A stretch of 52,560 nucleotides of DNA, taken from contig JAFUJA010000020.1 of NCBI GenBank assembly GCA_017473905.1, positions 1 through 52,560 of the forward strand, in the 5' to 3' direction. Under the pieces are notes generated by a model. It saw only the letters and a list, made by a program, of their open reading frames with translations. It was not told the DNA's origin and ran no database searches. Positions 40,580-50,104 of this stretch are shown piece after piece. Source of the DNA: Lachnospiraceae bacterium (GTDB lineage: Bacteria; Bacillota; Clostridia; Lachnospirales; Lachnospiraceae). A program made the position numbers and the translations under genes. The stretch's first letter is position 1; each line of letters starts with the position of its first letter.

Positions 40580-43500
40580 TTATAAACCGAATAAATCTTT
40601 TAAAAGTTCTGGTAATGACTTCAGATTCTTGGCAACAATTTTAAATTTTGCATTCTTGCTACCCGTACAATCATCAGTAATACCTGTTACCACAACCGTG
40701 GCTGTACCCTTCTTCACATTGTTGGTGTAAGTAAGTTCATACTTGGAAGCATCCACAGTTACCCACTGCATCTTACCATCCACTTTCTGTTTTACTTCTA
40801 CCACAACATTGGGTTCAAGCTCTTTGCCGGTATATACCATCTTGGAAAGCTTGTTTCCGTCTCCGTCAACGAAGGTCACTTTTGCCTTGGATATATCAAT
40901 CACCGCTTTTTTAACTACCTGATACTCTGCGGTTGCATACTCACCATTTACAGGTGCATAGCAGCCCTTACCGGTAATTTTAACATATACGGTTGCCGAA
41001 GAAGCGTTCTCTGCAATTTCTACTTTATTTTTAGAGGTCATTTCTTCTGTCATGGCAGAATCAGTATAGTATTTTACGATATAATTGGACGCTTTTAAAA
41101 CAACACCGTCGATGGTAACTATAGGAGCAGATTTGTATACATTCGCTTTGGTATAAATCTTATCTGCTGCCACAATTTTAATTCCGTCCATATCATCACT
41201 CAAAGGCTGGGAATTGATTACAAAGGTTCCCGTGATTGCCTTGCTTCCCTTATAGTTTCCAATAAAGTTAACGGTAAACTTGGCAGGAGCTTTTTCCGTG
41301 CTGATTTTTTTGTTATTCGCGTAAGTTACCTTGTAATCTTTACCCTGTACAAGAGTGATATCCCCGTATTTTACGATAATGTCTTCATCAATCTTAACGC
41401 CACCGTTTACATAGGAATAACCGGCTGCATCGATTGCAGACGCATCGTAGGTGATAAGACCGGCTTCTTTGATTGCCAAAGGCTTAATTGTATAAGCTTT
41501 TAAAACACTTCCCGTATATTCGCCGATACCGATAACCGTAAACTTCACGGAGCCGGCATTGACCGTACTGTAAGAACCGAAATCAATGATATAATCCTGA
41601 TCAAGGGTAAGAATCTTTGTCTTATCTTTGCTGTCTTTTACCGTAATGGCAGGAATCTGCTCTTCACCGTTATAAATAATAGGTGTTTTTGTATCTACAG
41701 TAACGGTAAATTTCTTAAGTTCTTTTTTATCAACTACTTTTACATCAAGACTTCTGCTTCCCGTAAAGTTTCCTTTACCGGTGATTTCCAGAACTCCATC
41801 CTCTGCATACTTGGTATTTACAGGCGGAACTTTGGTGTAATCCTTTGCAGAAAGCTTCTTGTTGTTGTAGATTAATACAGGTGCCGGAACAGTGTTCTTG
41901 GCAATGATGATTTCTCCTGCCACCACATCCTCGTCTGCAATATTCTTAGGAAGAATATCGAAGGTTGCAGAAGTACTTCCTGTCAGATTACCTTTACCCG
42001 TAACCGTAATTTTAGCTTTCTTTTTGTCTGTAGATGCATTTACATTACCGGAATATTTTACAACATAATCAACACCTGCAGTTAACTCTTCACCATTGTT
42101 GTAAACAATAATTTCAGGTTTTATTGCGCTTCCGGTATAAATATACTCTTCATCCGGATTTGCAAGTTCTACATAGAGGCCGTCGGGCTTGGGAATGACT
42201 GTTTGTTTTTCCACAGCAATGTAGTAAATATTAACACCACTGTCTGCAGAATAAACATACCATGTACCTGCTGCCAGTTCCTGTGTAAACTTAGCTACTC
42301 CGTCAATGTTGGCAACCGTATAAGAAGTTGTGCCGTTTGTAACCGTCAAAGCTCTGGTAACCCCTGAACTTCCGCTTGCCGCTACAAGAGTCAACACGGA
42401 ATTTTCCGTAACGGTAAAAGCAATACTTCTTACGGACGTACTTCCTGTACCGTTTAATTTCAGTCTCTTTGTATAAGCTACGCCATCCACTTCTGCCGCA
42501 CTTCCGTCAACAGACATATGTTTGCTTTCGCTTGCCTGGAAGGTAAAACCATTCTTACTGAACTGTTCTTTATAATCTCTGGCCGGTAAATCTTTCATAT
42601 CCAGCACAAGATGCGTATATCCGGTTTCGCCCTCTGTCCACTTGGCAAAAAGTGTAATATTCTGTGTAACCGGCGTTGCGAAATCGTAAGGTACTGTGCA
42701 ATTATAATCCGAATACCATCCTGCAAAGGTGTATCCTGCTCTTAAGGAATCTGCGGGTTTGCTGCATGCATCACCATAATTAACGGTCTGGGGATCTACG
42801 GAAAGACCGCCCATTGCGTTAAATGTTACGGTACACTGAGGTGCATCCACACCATTTTCATAAATCAGATTGAGGAAGTAGAAATTAATTCCGCCTCCCT
42901 TACTGTAAATGTAATAGGTTCCTGCTGCCGGAATTGCCACGGTTATATATTTTCCGCTATCTCCCGCAACATCCACACCTTCAGAATAAGTTGCAGCTGC
43001 ACCATTGATTGTATACCCCTCTGTAAGGTCTACAAAATTGCCTTCTGCATCCAGTGTAGCCACACCCATTTTACGTGTTGCTGAGGAACTTGAAGAAATA
43101 CATCCGATTTCCAAAGTTGCCGCTTCCTGAGCTGTAAAATAAATGCTTCTGTAATCTTTGGTTCCCGTTCCGCTTGTTTTAAGACGATATGAATAGCTGA
43201 CGCCATTGATTGTTTTAGCAGAACTTGAATCAACGGCTACCGTATTAATTTCATCTGCGGTTACCGTAAAACCATTCTTTGTAAAAGGTGCCGTATAGGT
43301 GCCTGCCGGAATATTTTCAGCCTTCAGTGATAAGTTATACAACGCATCCGGATCGGTTTCACTTCCTCCGCCGGACTCCTGCTGCCAGGTCGCATTAATC
43401 GTCATATTACCGGTAGGTGTATAGGGAAGTACAACCGCATTTCCTTTGCTGTCAACCCATCCGGTGAAAATATAGCCTTCTCTTTCGGGCGTGGGCAACA

Positions 43501-46500
43501 TTTCAGAAGTAATTGCTGTACCTGCTGATACGGTAAAGGATGTGGTTGCAGAACCATCCGCTTTATCAACCGTAATGGTATATACGGTACCGGTTCCGGG
43601 GTCCACATTCTCTCCTGACATACCACCAATGGAAATCACACCGGAAGTATAGTTAGCAAGAGCTGTTTTTAATCCGGTAATTACCTCGTAGTTGGTATCT
43701 TCTGAAGCAGCACTGAAATCCCAGCTGAAATCACCACCGTTTACACGGCCGGCATAATTTTCTACGGTTGTTTTTGCCGCTGCTGCAGTCTGAGCTGTAT
43801 ATGTATAGAATCCTTCAGCAGTATCGAAATTGGAGTATGTATTTCCGCCAACCAAAGTAACATAAGAATCGGGTACAACTTCATCTCTTGTTGTTGCTTC
43901 ATAACAGTCAAAATCAGTTGCAGAAGTCTTATGTGTAACCGGTGCCGTGGTATTGTCATATACATTACCGTAAGACTTAATCATACCACCGTTATCATCG
44001 GTTGAAATCGGCTTACCGTCTGCCATATCCGTACCCTGCTGTGAAATCAGCATCGGTTCTTTGGTATCTTTAAAATAATTTGCTTCCGAGAAAATGGAAC
44101 TTGCAAGTCTTGCAATCATACCATATTTGGAAACACCGTCATACAAGTTGTTATAAACGTGCACCGCTGAAGAACAACGTACCAGCGGATGACGTGAATC
44201 GGAATGATCGTACCAGTTATGGTGATAGGTAAGATAATTCACGACTTCATCTCCGTTACCGTTTAAGTGTGTCTTTCCGGTATCCCAGAAATGATTGTAA
44301 GAATGAGTAACATGTGTTGATTTCTTTGTATCAAGAGAACCGTCTCCTTTTACCTGATCGGCATCGGAACCTGCTGCACCATAAAAGAAGTCATTATCGT
44401 GAACCCATACATGGTCATTTGAATTCTCTAAACTGACACTGTCCCCTTCATTACTGTCACAGTTCATAAAACCTAAGTTTCTGATTTCCACGTTTGATGC
44501 ATAATTCAAGCGAATTCCCCAACCGTTACAGGTCGCATCTTCACCGATACCCTCAAAGGTGATACCGCAGGAAAGTCTCTTATCCGAACTGTTTCCTTTG
44601 ATTACAATGTCACCGCCGTCCAGCGTTGCCGGATCGGTAACATTTCCGATCAAACGGATAGCCAGAGGTCTGGAATCATATCCTTTTTTATATGCATATA
44701 AAATATTCTGAAGCCCTGTGGTTTCCGTAGTTGAACCATTTGAAGAGGTAACCACGTCCAGAGTCACGGTATCTTTTGTATTCTCTGTGATGTAAAGCAC
44801 AATCGCATCACTCTTAAGCGTACCGTCTTCGTTATATGCACCGGAGGCAGTTCCGTCTACCCACGCATAACCGCTTCTGTCATAAGCAATCACAGTAAGT
44901 CCGGTTACTTCTTCATAGATAGAACCATTGCTCATTACCGCTTCAATCTTCATGCTGTATGTGCCTGCTGCCAGACCCACCGCATCTGCTCTCCAGTAAC
45001 TTGCATACTGTCTGATTAACTGATTATCAAGCTGTGTATAACTTCCGCCATTCTTTGCAACATATGCCTTGTAACCGATTGCACCGGAAACAGGTTCCCA
45101 TTCCACATAGGCACTTTCCTGATATCCTTTGCTCTCGGTAACAGTAATCTCTTCGTCAACCTCACCGCCGTTTTCGGCACTGATTGCAACCGTAACCAAA
45201 CATGTAGCAGTTTTGCTTCCGTCTGCAGTAGTTACGGTAATAGTTGCCGTACCATTTGCCACAGCTGTCACAACACCATTGTCTACCGTAGCCACCCCGG
45301 TATTGTTACTTCTCCATTCTACTTCTTTATTTGTTGCTGTTTCAGGTAAAACAGTTTCTTTCAATGTAACCGTTGCACCGGCCTCTGTAAGTGTTGCACT
45401 TGTTTTGTCAAGGCTTACACCGGTTACGGGAACAGTTGTTTCCTCACCGGATTCACCGCCTGCAGGAATAAATTCCATATAAAAGCAGTTCGTATCAGAG
45501 GATTTTTTCGCAATCGTATGAGTACCTGTTGTTGTAATATCAACCGTAACCACTCCATTTACAGCTACTTTTTCAACACCATCTACCTTCACGGAATTTG
45601 CGGAATTTGCATCCAGCACAAGAATCAGTGTACCGGTAGAACCATATGTAAAACTAACATTTGTTTCACTTTCCATCTTCAGACACTTTGTCAATGTCAA
45701 TCCTGCATAGGAAGTACTTCCCTTACTGTTTGAAGTAGAACAATTTGTAAAAGTATAGAAACTGCTTGTCAATTCACTTTCTGTAAAATTATGTACATAC
45801 CCGGTTCCGCCGGATGTGGAATATTCCTTAAACAAAGCTCTTACCACAACATCATTTGCAGGCATATTAAACTTGTTTGAAGTAATTGTTACTCCACCTG
45901 ATACAACTTCCCATGAATCAAAAATGTATCCCGAATTCGGAGTTGCCGTAAGTGTAACCGCAGTACCTTTTGTCGCTTTTGATACATTCGCACTTGCGGT
46001 ACCGTTTCCGTCATTCTGGACGGTAATGGAATATTCAGGCGCATCCGGATCATAAGCCTCAATTGTAAGTGAAGATATTTTCGCTTCTTTAAACGCAGCA
46101 CTACCCACATCATATCCGCCGGACTGGATGAAATATACACCTGCAGGAAGATTCTGTGCGGTACCGCCACCGTTAAGTACGCTGATTCCCGCTTCATTAC
46201 AAAGAACAGGTACATAGGTGCCGGAAACAACTTCCATTGTAACGTTTACTGCTGTATCCACCTTAAAAACAATATCCTGACCGATAGCATTTCCGCCAAC
46301 CGTCAAACTGTCATTGTTTAACTTAGAAACATTAAATACAATATTGTCTACCGTTGAACTTGCAGCAGTTACATAGGTTTTATTCAAAGATTTATTGTAA
46401 GGAAGTGAAACAGCCGCAGCCGGCATTCTTCCTTCCTCAATAACAGAGGTATCCACGTCTTCCGAAGAAATGGGATTTTCTGCCAAAGGGCCGGTTTTTG

Positions 46501-48052
46501 CCGTAATTACAGTCTTTGCCACTGCCAAATCAGTCTGTAACTGATAATTTCCCGAAGGAATATAGCTTAAGCTGCTGTTTGTATCAAAATTTGCATATGT
46601 ACAGTCGGAACTAACAGTTTCACTCTTATCGGAAACCTGAGTTGCCTGATTATTTCCCGTACAGCTTGTAAAAGCATCCTTGTAACTCTTTACAACACCA
46701 CCGGATTCAATTTCTACCGGATTTTTACAATTAATAAATGTATTATACTCAGAGAAAATAAAAGCATTTGCTCTGGGATTCATACAGTAGCTTGTCTGGC
46801 CTTCGAAGAGGTTATTATACATGTGAATATTCGCCTGACGTGCCAGGGGCCCTCTGGATTCACAATTTTTCCAATAATTATGATGATAGGTAATGTGGAA
46901 CTGTAAATTATCGTCACTTGCACCTACCAGATTGGTCTTATGATATCCTTCATAATAGCAATAGCTGTTTGTAAAGTACTGTCCGCGTTTAAAATCGCAT
47001 GCACCGTCACCGCCGGCCTTATCGGATTCTGCCGGATCGGCAATATTGGGGGCATAAAAAGCACAGTCATGAACCCAGCATCTCTCTACGGGTGCACTGA
47101 GAGTTGTACCATCCTGTACCCCTTCCATTCCCACACAGTCTTCCGGAACATTTCTGAATGTAATATTTCTTACTTCAAAACTTTTACCGGAATTCGTGTC
47201 TGATGACTGACGGATAAAATGAATACCCCAGCCGTCAATTGTTGCATCAGATCCGATACCTTCAATGGTAATGTCTTTACCGGACTGCATTCTTGCCATA
47301 TATCCGTTGTCACCGATTGAACCGCCGTAATCAACAGAATCATATGCGGTCACGCCTTCCGGTGCGGTTACGGTACCGATAATACGAACAACGAGGGGAG
47401 TGCCGTCTTCTGCAAGCTTTCCGATGATACCCTGATTGTTATTTGCAGCTCCACCTTTACCGTTCTGACCTGAACCCTTATCCTGACCTGAAGAATTCAG
47501 AATATGTCCGATACCTTCAACTGTTGTACCATCCTTAGAGGTAACGGAAACCGTATTTTTGTTTGCATCGGTAACATAAAGAACAATCGCATTGTCCTTT
47601 AATGTACCATCATCTTTGTATGCACCTACACCATCAGTGTAATTAAAATGTGCATACCCGGAACGATCATAATTTGTTACGGTAAGAGTATCGGTCGTTG
47701 CAGTAGCAATCACTTCACTTCCCGAAAGAGCCTCCACCTTAATCGTATAGCTTCCTGCCGCAAGACCCACTTCATCTACTCTGTAGTAGTCTCCCGACTT
47801 TCTAACCATGGCGCTGTTTACTTCTTCATAAGCACCACCGTTTGAAGACACATACGCCTTGTAATTGTCAGCACCTGTTACCTCTGACCACTTGGCATAC
47901 ACACCCTCTTCATAGCCCTTACTGTCCGCAATGCTTAAGTCAGCCGCATGTACCTTCAATGCACCTACGTTTGACAACGGAGAAAGGACCATGAGCAATA
48001 CCATAAGCATTGCTGCCACTCTTTTAAAATGGCTTTTTTTCAGTCTTTTCAT
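40580..48052 (-). CDS. Giant secreted multidomain pectate lyase (two PL1-like domains)
   Basis: The 2490-residue protein has a signal peptide (MKRLKKSHFKRVAAMLMVLLM..., cleavage near VHA-AD, residue 37). Two FN3-plus-pectate-lyase units follow: FN3 about 40-125 with PL1 about 130-455, and FN3 about 975-1055 with PL1 about 1060-1440. Both lyase domains show WVHD and the SR-x-PL-x-R...YNN motif (about 399 and 1285). Between them are an InlB-like repeat (about 665-735), a beta module and a Big_2 domain (about 870-957). After the second lyase come InlB-like repeats, two further copies of a 130-150-residue module (about 1570-1730 and 1811-1950), and a chain of Ig-like units (about 1965-2480, YTGSAIKPEI type). 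No sortase motif or membrane anchor is seen. It would cut pectate in plant walls. AAGGAG lies 8 nt before the ATG. Confidence 0.93.
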   Translation of the reverse strand: MKRLKKSHFKRVAAMLMVLLMVLSPLSNVGALKVHAADLSIADSKGYEEGVYAKWSEVTGADNYKAYVSSNGGAYEEVNSAMVRKSGDYYRVDEVGLAAGSYTIKVEALSGSEVIATATTDTLTVTNYDRSGYAHFNYTDGVGAYKDDGTLKDNAIVLYVTDANKNTVSVTSKDGTTVEGIGHILNSSGQDKGSGQNGKGGAANNNQGIIGKLAEDGTPLVVRIIGTVTAPEGVTAYDSVDYGGSIGDNGYMARMQSGKDITIEGIGSDATIDGWGIHFIRQSSDTNSGKSFEVRNITFRNVPEDCVGMEGVQDGTTLSAPVERCWVHDCAFYAPNIADPAESDKAGGDGACDFKRGQYFTNSYCYYEGYHKTNLVGASDDNLQFHITYHHNYWKNCESRGPLARQANIHMYNNLFEGQTSYCMNPRANAFIFSEYNTFINCKNPVEIESGGVVKSYKDAFTSCTGNNQATQVSDKSETVSSDCTYANFDTNSSLSYIPSGNYQLQTDLAVAKTVITAKTGPLAENPISSEDVDTSVIEEGRMPAAAVSLPYNKSLNKTYVTAASSTVDNIVFNVSKLNNDSLTVGGNAIGQDIVFKVDTAVNVTMEVVSGTYVPVLCNEAGISVLNGGGTAQNLPAGVYFIQSGGYDVGSAAFKEAKISSLTIEAYDPDAPEYSITVQNDGNGTASANVSKATKGTAVTLTATPNSGYIFDSWEVVSGGVTITSNKFNMPANDVVVRALFKEYSTSGGTGYVHNFTESELTSSFYTFTNCSTSNSKGSTSYAGLTLTKCLKMESETNVSFTYGSTGTLILVLDANSANSVKVDGVEKVAVNGVVTVDITTTGTHTIAKKSSDTNCFYMEFIPAGGESGEETTVPVTGVSLDKTSATLTEAGATVTLKETVLPETATNKEVEWRSNNTGVATVDNGVVTAVANGTATITVTTADGSKTATCLVTVAISAENGGEVDEEITVTESKGYQESAYVEWEPVSGAIGYKAYVAKNGGSYTQLDNQLIRQYASYWRADAVGLAAGTYSMKIEAVMSNGSIYEEVTGLTVIAYDRSGYAWVDGTASGAYNEDGTLKSDAIVLYITENTKDTVTLDVVTSSNGSTTETTGLQNILYAYKKGYDSRPLAIRLIGNVTDPATLDGGDIVIKGNSSDKRLSCGITFEGIGEDATCNGWGIRLNYASNVEIRNLGFMNCDSNEGDSVSLENSNDHVWVHDNDFFYGAAGSDADQVKGDGSLDTKKSTHVTHSYNHFWDTGKTHLNGNGDEVVNYLTYHHNWYDHSDSRHPLVRCSSAVHVYNNLYDGVSKYGMIARLASSIFSEANYFKDTKEPMLISQQGTDMADGKPISTDDNGGMIKSYGNVYDNTTAPVTHKTSATDFDCYEATTRDEVVPDSYVTLVGGNTYSNFDTAEGFYTYTAQTAAAAKTTVENYAGRVNGGDFSWDFSAASEDTNYEVITGLKTALANYTSGVISIGGMSGENVDPGTGTVYTITVDKADGSATTSFTVSAGTAITSEMLPTPEREGYIFTGWVDSKGNAVVLPYTPTGNMTINATWQQESGGGSETDPDALYNLSLKAENIPAGTYTAPFTKNGFTVTADEINTVAVDSSSAKTINGVSYSYRLKTSGTGTKDYRSIYFTAQEAATLEIGCISSSSSATRKMGVATLDAEGNFVDLTEGYTINGAAATYSEGVDVAGDSGKYITVAIPAAGTYYIYSKGGGINFYFLNLIYENGVDAPQCTVTFNAMGGLSVDPQTVNYGDACSKPADSLRAGYTFAGWYSDYNCTVPYDFATPVTQNITLFAKWTEGETGYTHLVLDMKDLPARDYKEQFSKNGFTFQASESKHMSVDGSAAEVDGVAYTKRLKLNGTGSTSVRSIAFTVTENSVLTLVAASGSSGVTRALTVTNGTTSYTVANIDGVAKFTQELAAGTWYVYSADSGVNIYYIAVEKQTVIPKPDGLYVELANPDEEYIYTGSAIKPEIIVYNNGEELTAGVDYVVKYSGNVNASTDKKKAKITVTGKGNLTGSTSATFDILPKNIADEDVVAGEIIIAKNTVPAPVLIYNNKKLSAKDYTKVPPVNTKYAEDGVLEITGKGNFTGSRSLDVKVVDKKELKKFTVTVDTKTPIIYNGEEQIPAITVKDSKDKTKILTLDQDYIIDFGSYSTVNAGSVKFTVIGIGEYTGSVLKAYTIKPLAIKEAGLITYDASAIDAAGYSYVNGGVKIDEDIIVKYGDITLVQGKDYKVTYANNKKISTEKAPAKFTVNFIGNYKGSKAITGTFVINSQPLSDDMDGIKIVAADKIYTKANVYKSAPIVTIDGVVLKASNYIVKYYTDSAMTEEMTSKNKVEIAENASSATVYVKITGKGCYAPVNGEYATAEYQVVKKAVIDISKAKVTFVDGDGNKLSKMVYTGKELEPNVVVEVKQKVDGKMQWVTVDASKYELTYTNNVKKGTATVVVTGITDDCTGSKNAKFKIVAKNLKSLPELLKDLFGL

Positions 48053-48194
48053 GTTTAAAGCTCCTTTCCAAATTATCCATTCCTATCCATGTTATATAAT
48101 AGCACAAATATATAAAAAATAAAAGAAATAAAGCATGGTTAAAATTGTCCATTCTGACATACCTTTTATATTTTTGAACATAGCCAAACAACAT
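48053..48194. other. Upstream region of the pectate lyase gene
   Basis: This AT-rich stretch holds a possible -10 (TATTAT on the minus strand near 48100) but no clear -35. I found no catabolite-responsive element or long leader. The repeated ATGGATA near the Shine-Dalgarno is noted without a role. Confidence 0.35.
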
Positions 48195-48228
48195 AAAAAA
48201 AACGAAACTCTGTAAAAGAATTCCGTTT
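48195..48228 (-). terminator. Terminator of the lipoprotein gene
   Basis: Minus-strand RNA pairs AAACGGAAUUC with GAGUUUCGUUU over 11 bp (two G-U pairs), followed by a run of U. It lies about 118 nt after the lipoprotein stop. The region between (48229-48345) is AT-rich with nothing else recognised. Confidence 0.65.
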
Positions 48229-48345
48229 TTTGGCTTTTATATGGTTTATATATGTATTATTTTGATAATATAAAAAGTTCACATTATTCCTTGTTTTCCT
48301 ACGACAACTGACTAACAGACCATGGTGTATCCGAAGCATTTATTT

Positions 48346-49725
48346 TTATCGGACTCTTCGTGTTACCACCGGTTCCCAAAAACGCGGGTCATAGTAAAAA
48401 AACACTACACCTGTTCCGGAAAGGTAATAATCCCATTCTTCCATGGTGGCAGGATGTTCCAATCCCAATACGGCTTGTAACCGTTCCGCAATTTCTTCAT
48501 CCGTATCATCCAGAAATTCCTGTACTTTTACAATCTTGCCGGTTGCACAATCAATTGTGATTCCATCCATTGCCGAATAAGGATGTGCCCCACCCATATA
48601 GGAAACATTATTAAATACCAGACTGACATAATCATCTCCCACATAAGTGAAATATTGAAAAATCAGACTGTTATATGGTGTATTTACACTTCCTTCAGAA
48701 GAATCTTTATATACTTTGGAATCTTGTATATATTCTTTTTCCACTGAATCGTAATATGTTTGAAGTGCATTGTTTAATTTGGCAGGATAGGTATCATCGA
48801 AATAAAAACACTCCATATCATAATAAAAAGTATCTTTTCCGTCAGCATCCTGAAAATCTTTATGAACCGCTTGTATTTCACCGTATTTCTCCGGGTCATT
48901 TTCTATGCTTTTCTCATATAAAATCTGATAAGAAGATGACTCGTCCAATTCGTAAGGTGTTGCCCCGTAAACCGAAAGAACACCATAATATTTAGCCACG
49001 GTTCCTCCATCATGGGTGTAGATTCCCACATCTTCGATTCCGTATCGTAAAAGAAAATAATCCATGTCATGAAGTATTTTATAAACCTGATTCGCATACT
49101 CCATCTCATGAGTTACTTCTGCCATATATGTCAGATCAATTAACTGTTGCAAATCGGTACGTAGCATCTCATTTTTAACAGAATCCTGCATTTCTTCAAT
49201 CAATGCAATAAAATTTGCCGCATCGAAACGGTTATACACCATGCCCGGCTCATATCCCCGTTCGTAAAATGCAGTTTCATCAATTCCTTCTACCTGCATA
49301 ATCCCATCTTTGGCAACGATTTGTCCGTTGTACCACCACCCCAGCTGTATATCACCTTTTTTATTAAAATACTGCCAGTAGGGGCTGTCAGGATCTGATA
49401 ATTCACCAAAAATATTATCATTCAGATATGCATCTTCCATGATCAGATTCGCAACTTTAATGTTCTCTGTAAGCCGTTCAATCTCCTCGTCATTCATCCC
49501 TTCCAATACCACAGAACGCATGGCAGTTACATCCTCTTTTGAAGGGGTATCGGTTCCCCCGGATTCCATTTCCGAACTTTCATTCTCACTGTTGTTTTCC
49601 GGTTGTGAAACGAGAACCGTATCAGAATTTATCTCTTTTTCTTCCACGGAATCGCAAGCAGAACAACACAAACCGGCGCATATCATAAAACACAAAAGGA
49701 TAACGCTTTTATTATTTTTTCTCAT
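48346..49725 (-). CDS. Putative lipoprotein with DUF3298-like C-terminal domain
   Basis: The 459-residue protein has a signal sequence ending in a near-lipobox (GLCCSAC-DS, Cys at about 24), a Ser/Glu-rich linker (about 30-65), a middle region of unknown fold (about 70-320), and a C-terminal segment with FNNVSYMGGAHPYSAMDG and IDCATGKIVKVQEFLDD. The latter matches the DUF3298 pattern found in RsiV-like and PdaC-like extracytoplasmic proteins. No enzyme residues are recognised. It stands alone, with a weak promoter region and a terminator behind. An envelope-sensing role is possible but not shown. Confidence 0.7.
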   Translation of the reverse strand: MRKNNKSVILLCFMICAGLCCSACDSVEEKEINSDTVLVSQPENNSENESSEMESGGTDTPSKEDVTAMRSVVLEGMNDEEIERLTENIKVANLIMEDAYLNDNIFGELSDPDSPYWQYFNKKGDIQLGWWYNGQIVAKDGIMQVEGIDETAFYERGYEPGMVYNRFDAANFIALIEEMQDSVKNEMLRTDLQQLIDLTYMAEVTHEMEYANQVYKILHDMDYFLLRYGIEDVGIYTHDGGTVAKYYGVLSVYGATPYELDESSSYQILYEKSIENDPEKYGEIQAVHKDFQDADGKDTFYYDMECFYFDDTYPAKLNNALQTYYDSVEKEYIQDSKVYKDSSEGSVNTPYNSLIFQYFTYVGDDYVSLVFNNVSYMGGAHPYSAMDGITIDCATGKIVKVQEFLDDTDEEIAERLQAVLGLEHPATMEEWDYYLSGTGVVFFYYDPRFWEPVVTRRVR

Positions 49726-49823
49726 AAATAACCCCTCATTTTATATCAGTTATCTTTTATACGTTTACAGGTTATACATTTATTGGAAATAAACAAAAAC
49801 ATTATACCATCTTTTTTCACAAA

Positions 49824-50063
49824 TCAACACATAAAAATGGATTTTACCACCAGAATATCATCGACTTTTACTCCTAAAACAGCAGCCAGTACAATCAGGT
49901 TATCAATCGTGGGCATGGCAGTGCCGTGCTGCCACTTGTAAATTGCCTGCGGCGTGCTGAAGCCGAATACATCCTGCAAATCTTTTACGGAGATTCCGGC
50001 AGCCTGTCTCAAGTTATTGATATTCTGTCCTGTTCCGACCATATCAATTGTTGGCATATTCAT
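49824..50063 (-). CDS. XRE/Cro-type helix-turn-helix regulator
   Basis: The 79-residue protein is a single HTH domain: TGQNINNLRQAAGISVKDLQ, then FGFSTPQAIYKWQHGTAMP (recognition helix) and LIVLAAVLGVKVDDIL. ATG 50063 is chosen because AGAGGAG lies 8 nt upstream, and the eight-codon extension is not supported. A perfect 6-bp hairpin (50078-50094) abuts its Shine-Dalgarno. It lies 41 nt behind rtcB with no terminator between, so it is probably co-transcribed. It may repress the rtcB promoter, which carries inverted half-sites; that is inference. Confidence 0.85.
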   Translation of the reverse strand: MNMPTIDMVGTGQNINNLRQAAGISVKDLQDVFGFSTPQAIYKWQHGTAMPTIDNLIVLAAVLGVKVDDILVVKSIFMC

Positions 50064-50077
50064 AGTTTTCTCTCCTC

Positions 50078-50094
50078 TCCGGCACAAAGCCGGA
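50078..50094 (-). other. Hairpin between rtcB and the XRE gene
   Basis: The minus strand has UCCGGC-UUUGU-GCCGGA, a perfect 6-bp GC-rich stem immediately before the GAGGAG of the XRE gene. It has no U run, so it is more likely an RNA stability or translation element than a terminator. Confidence 0.5.
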
Positions 50095-50104
50095 AAGATT
50101 AAAA

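Noticed and set aside
45129-45482. Plus-strand ORF inside the pectate lyase gene
   Set aside because: Antisense to the Big_2 domain coding sequence; Ser/Thr/Val composition follows from the complementary repeats.
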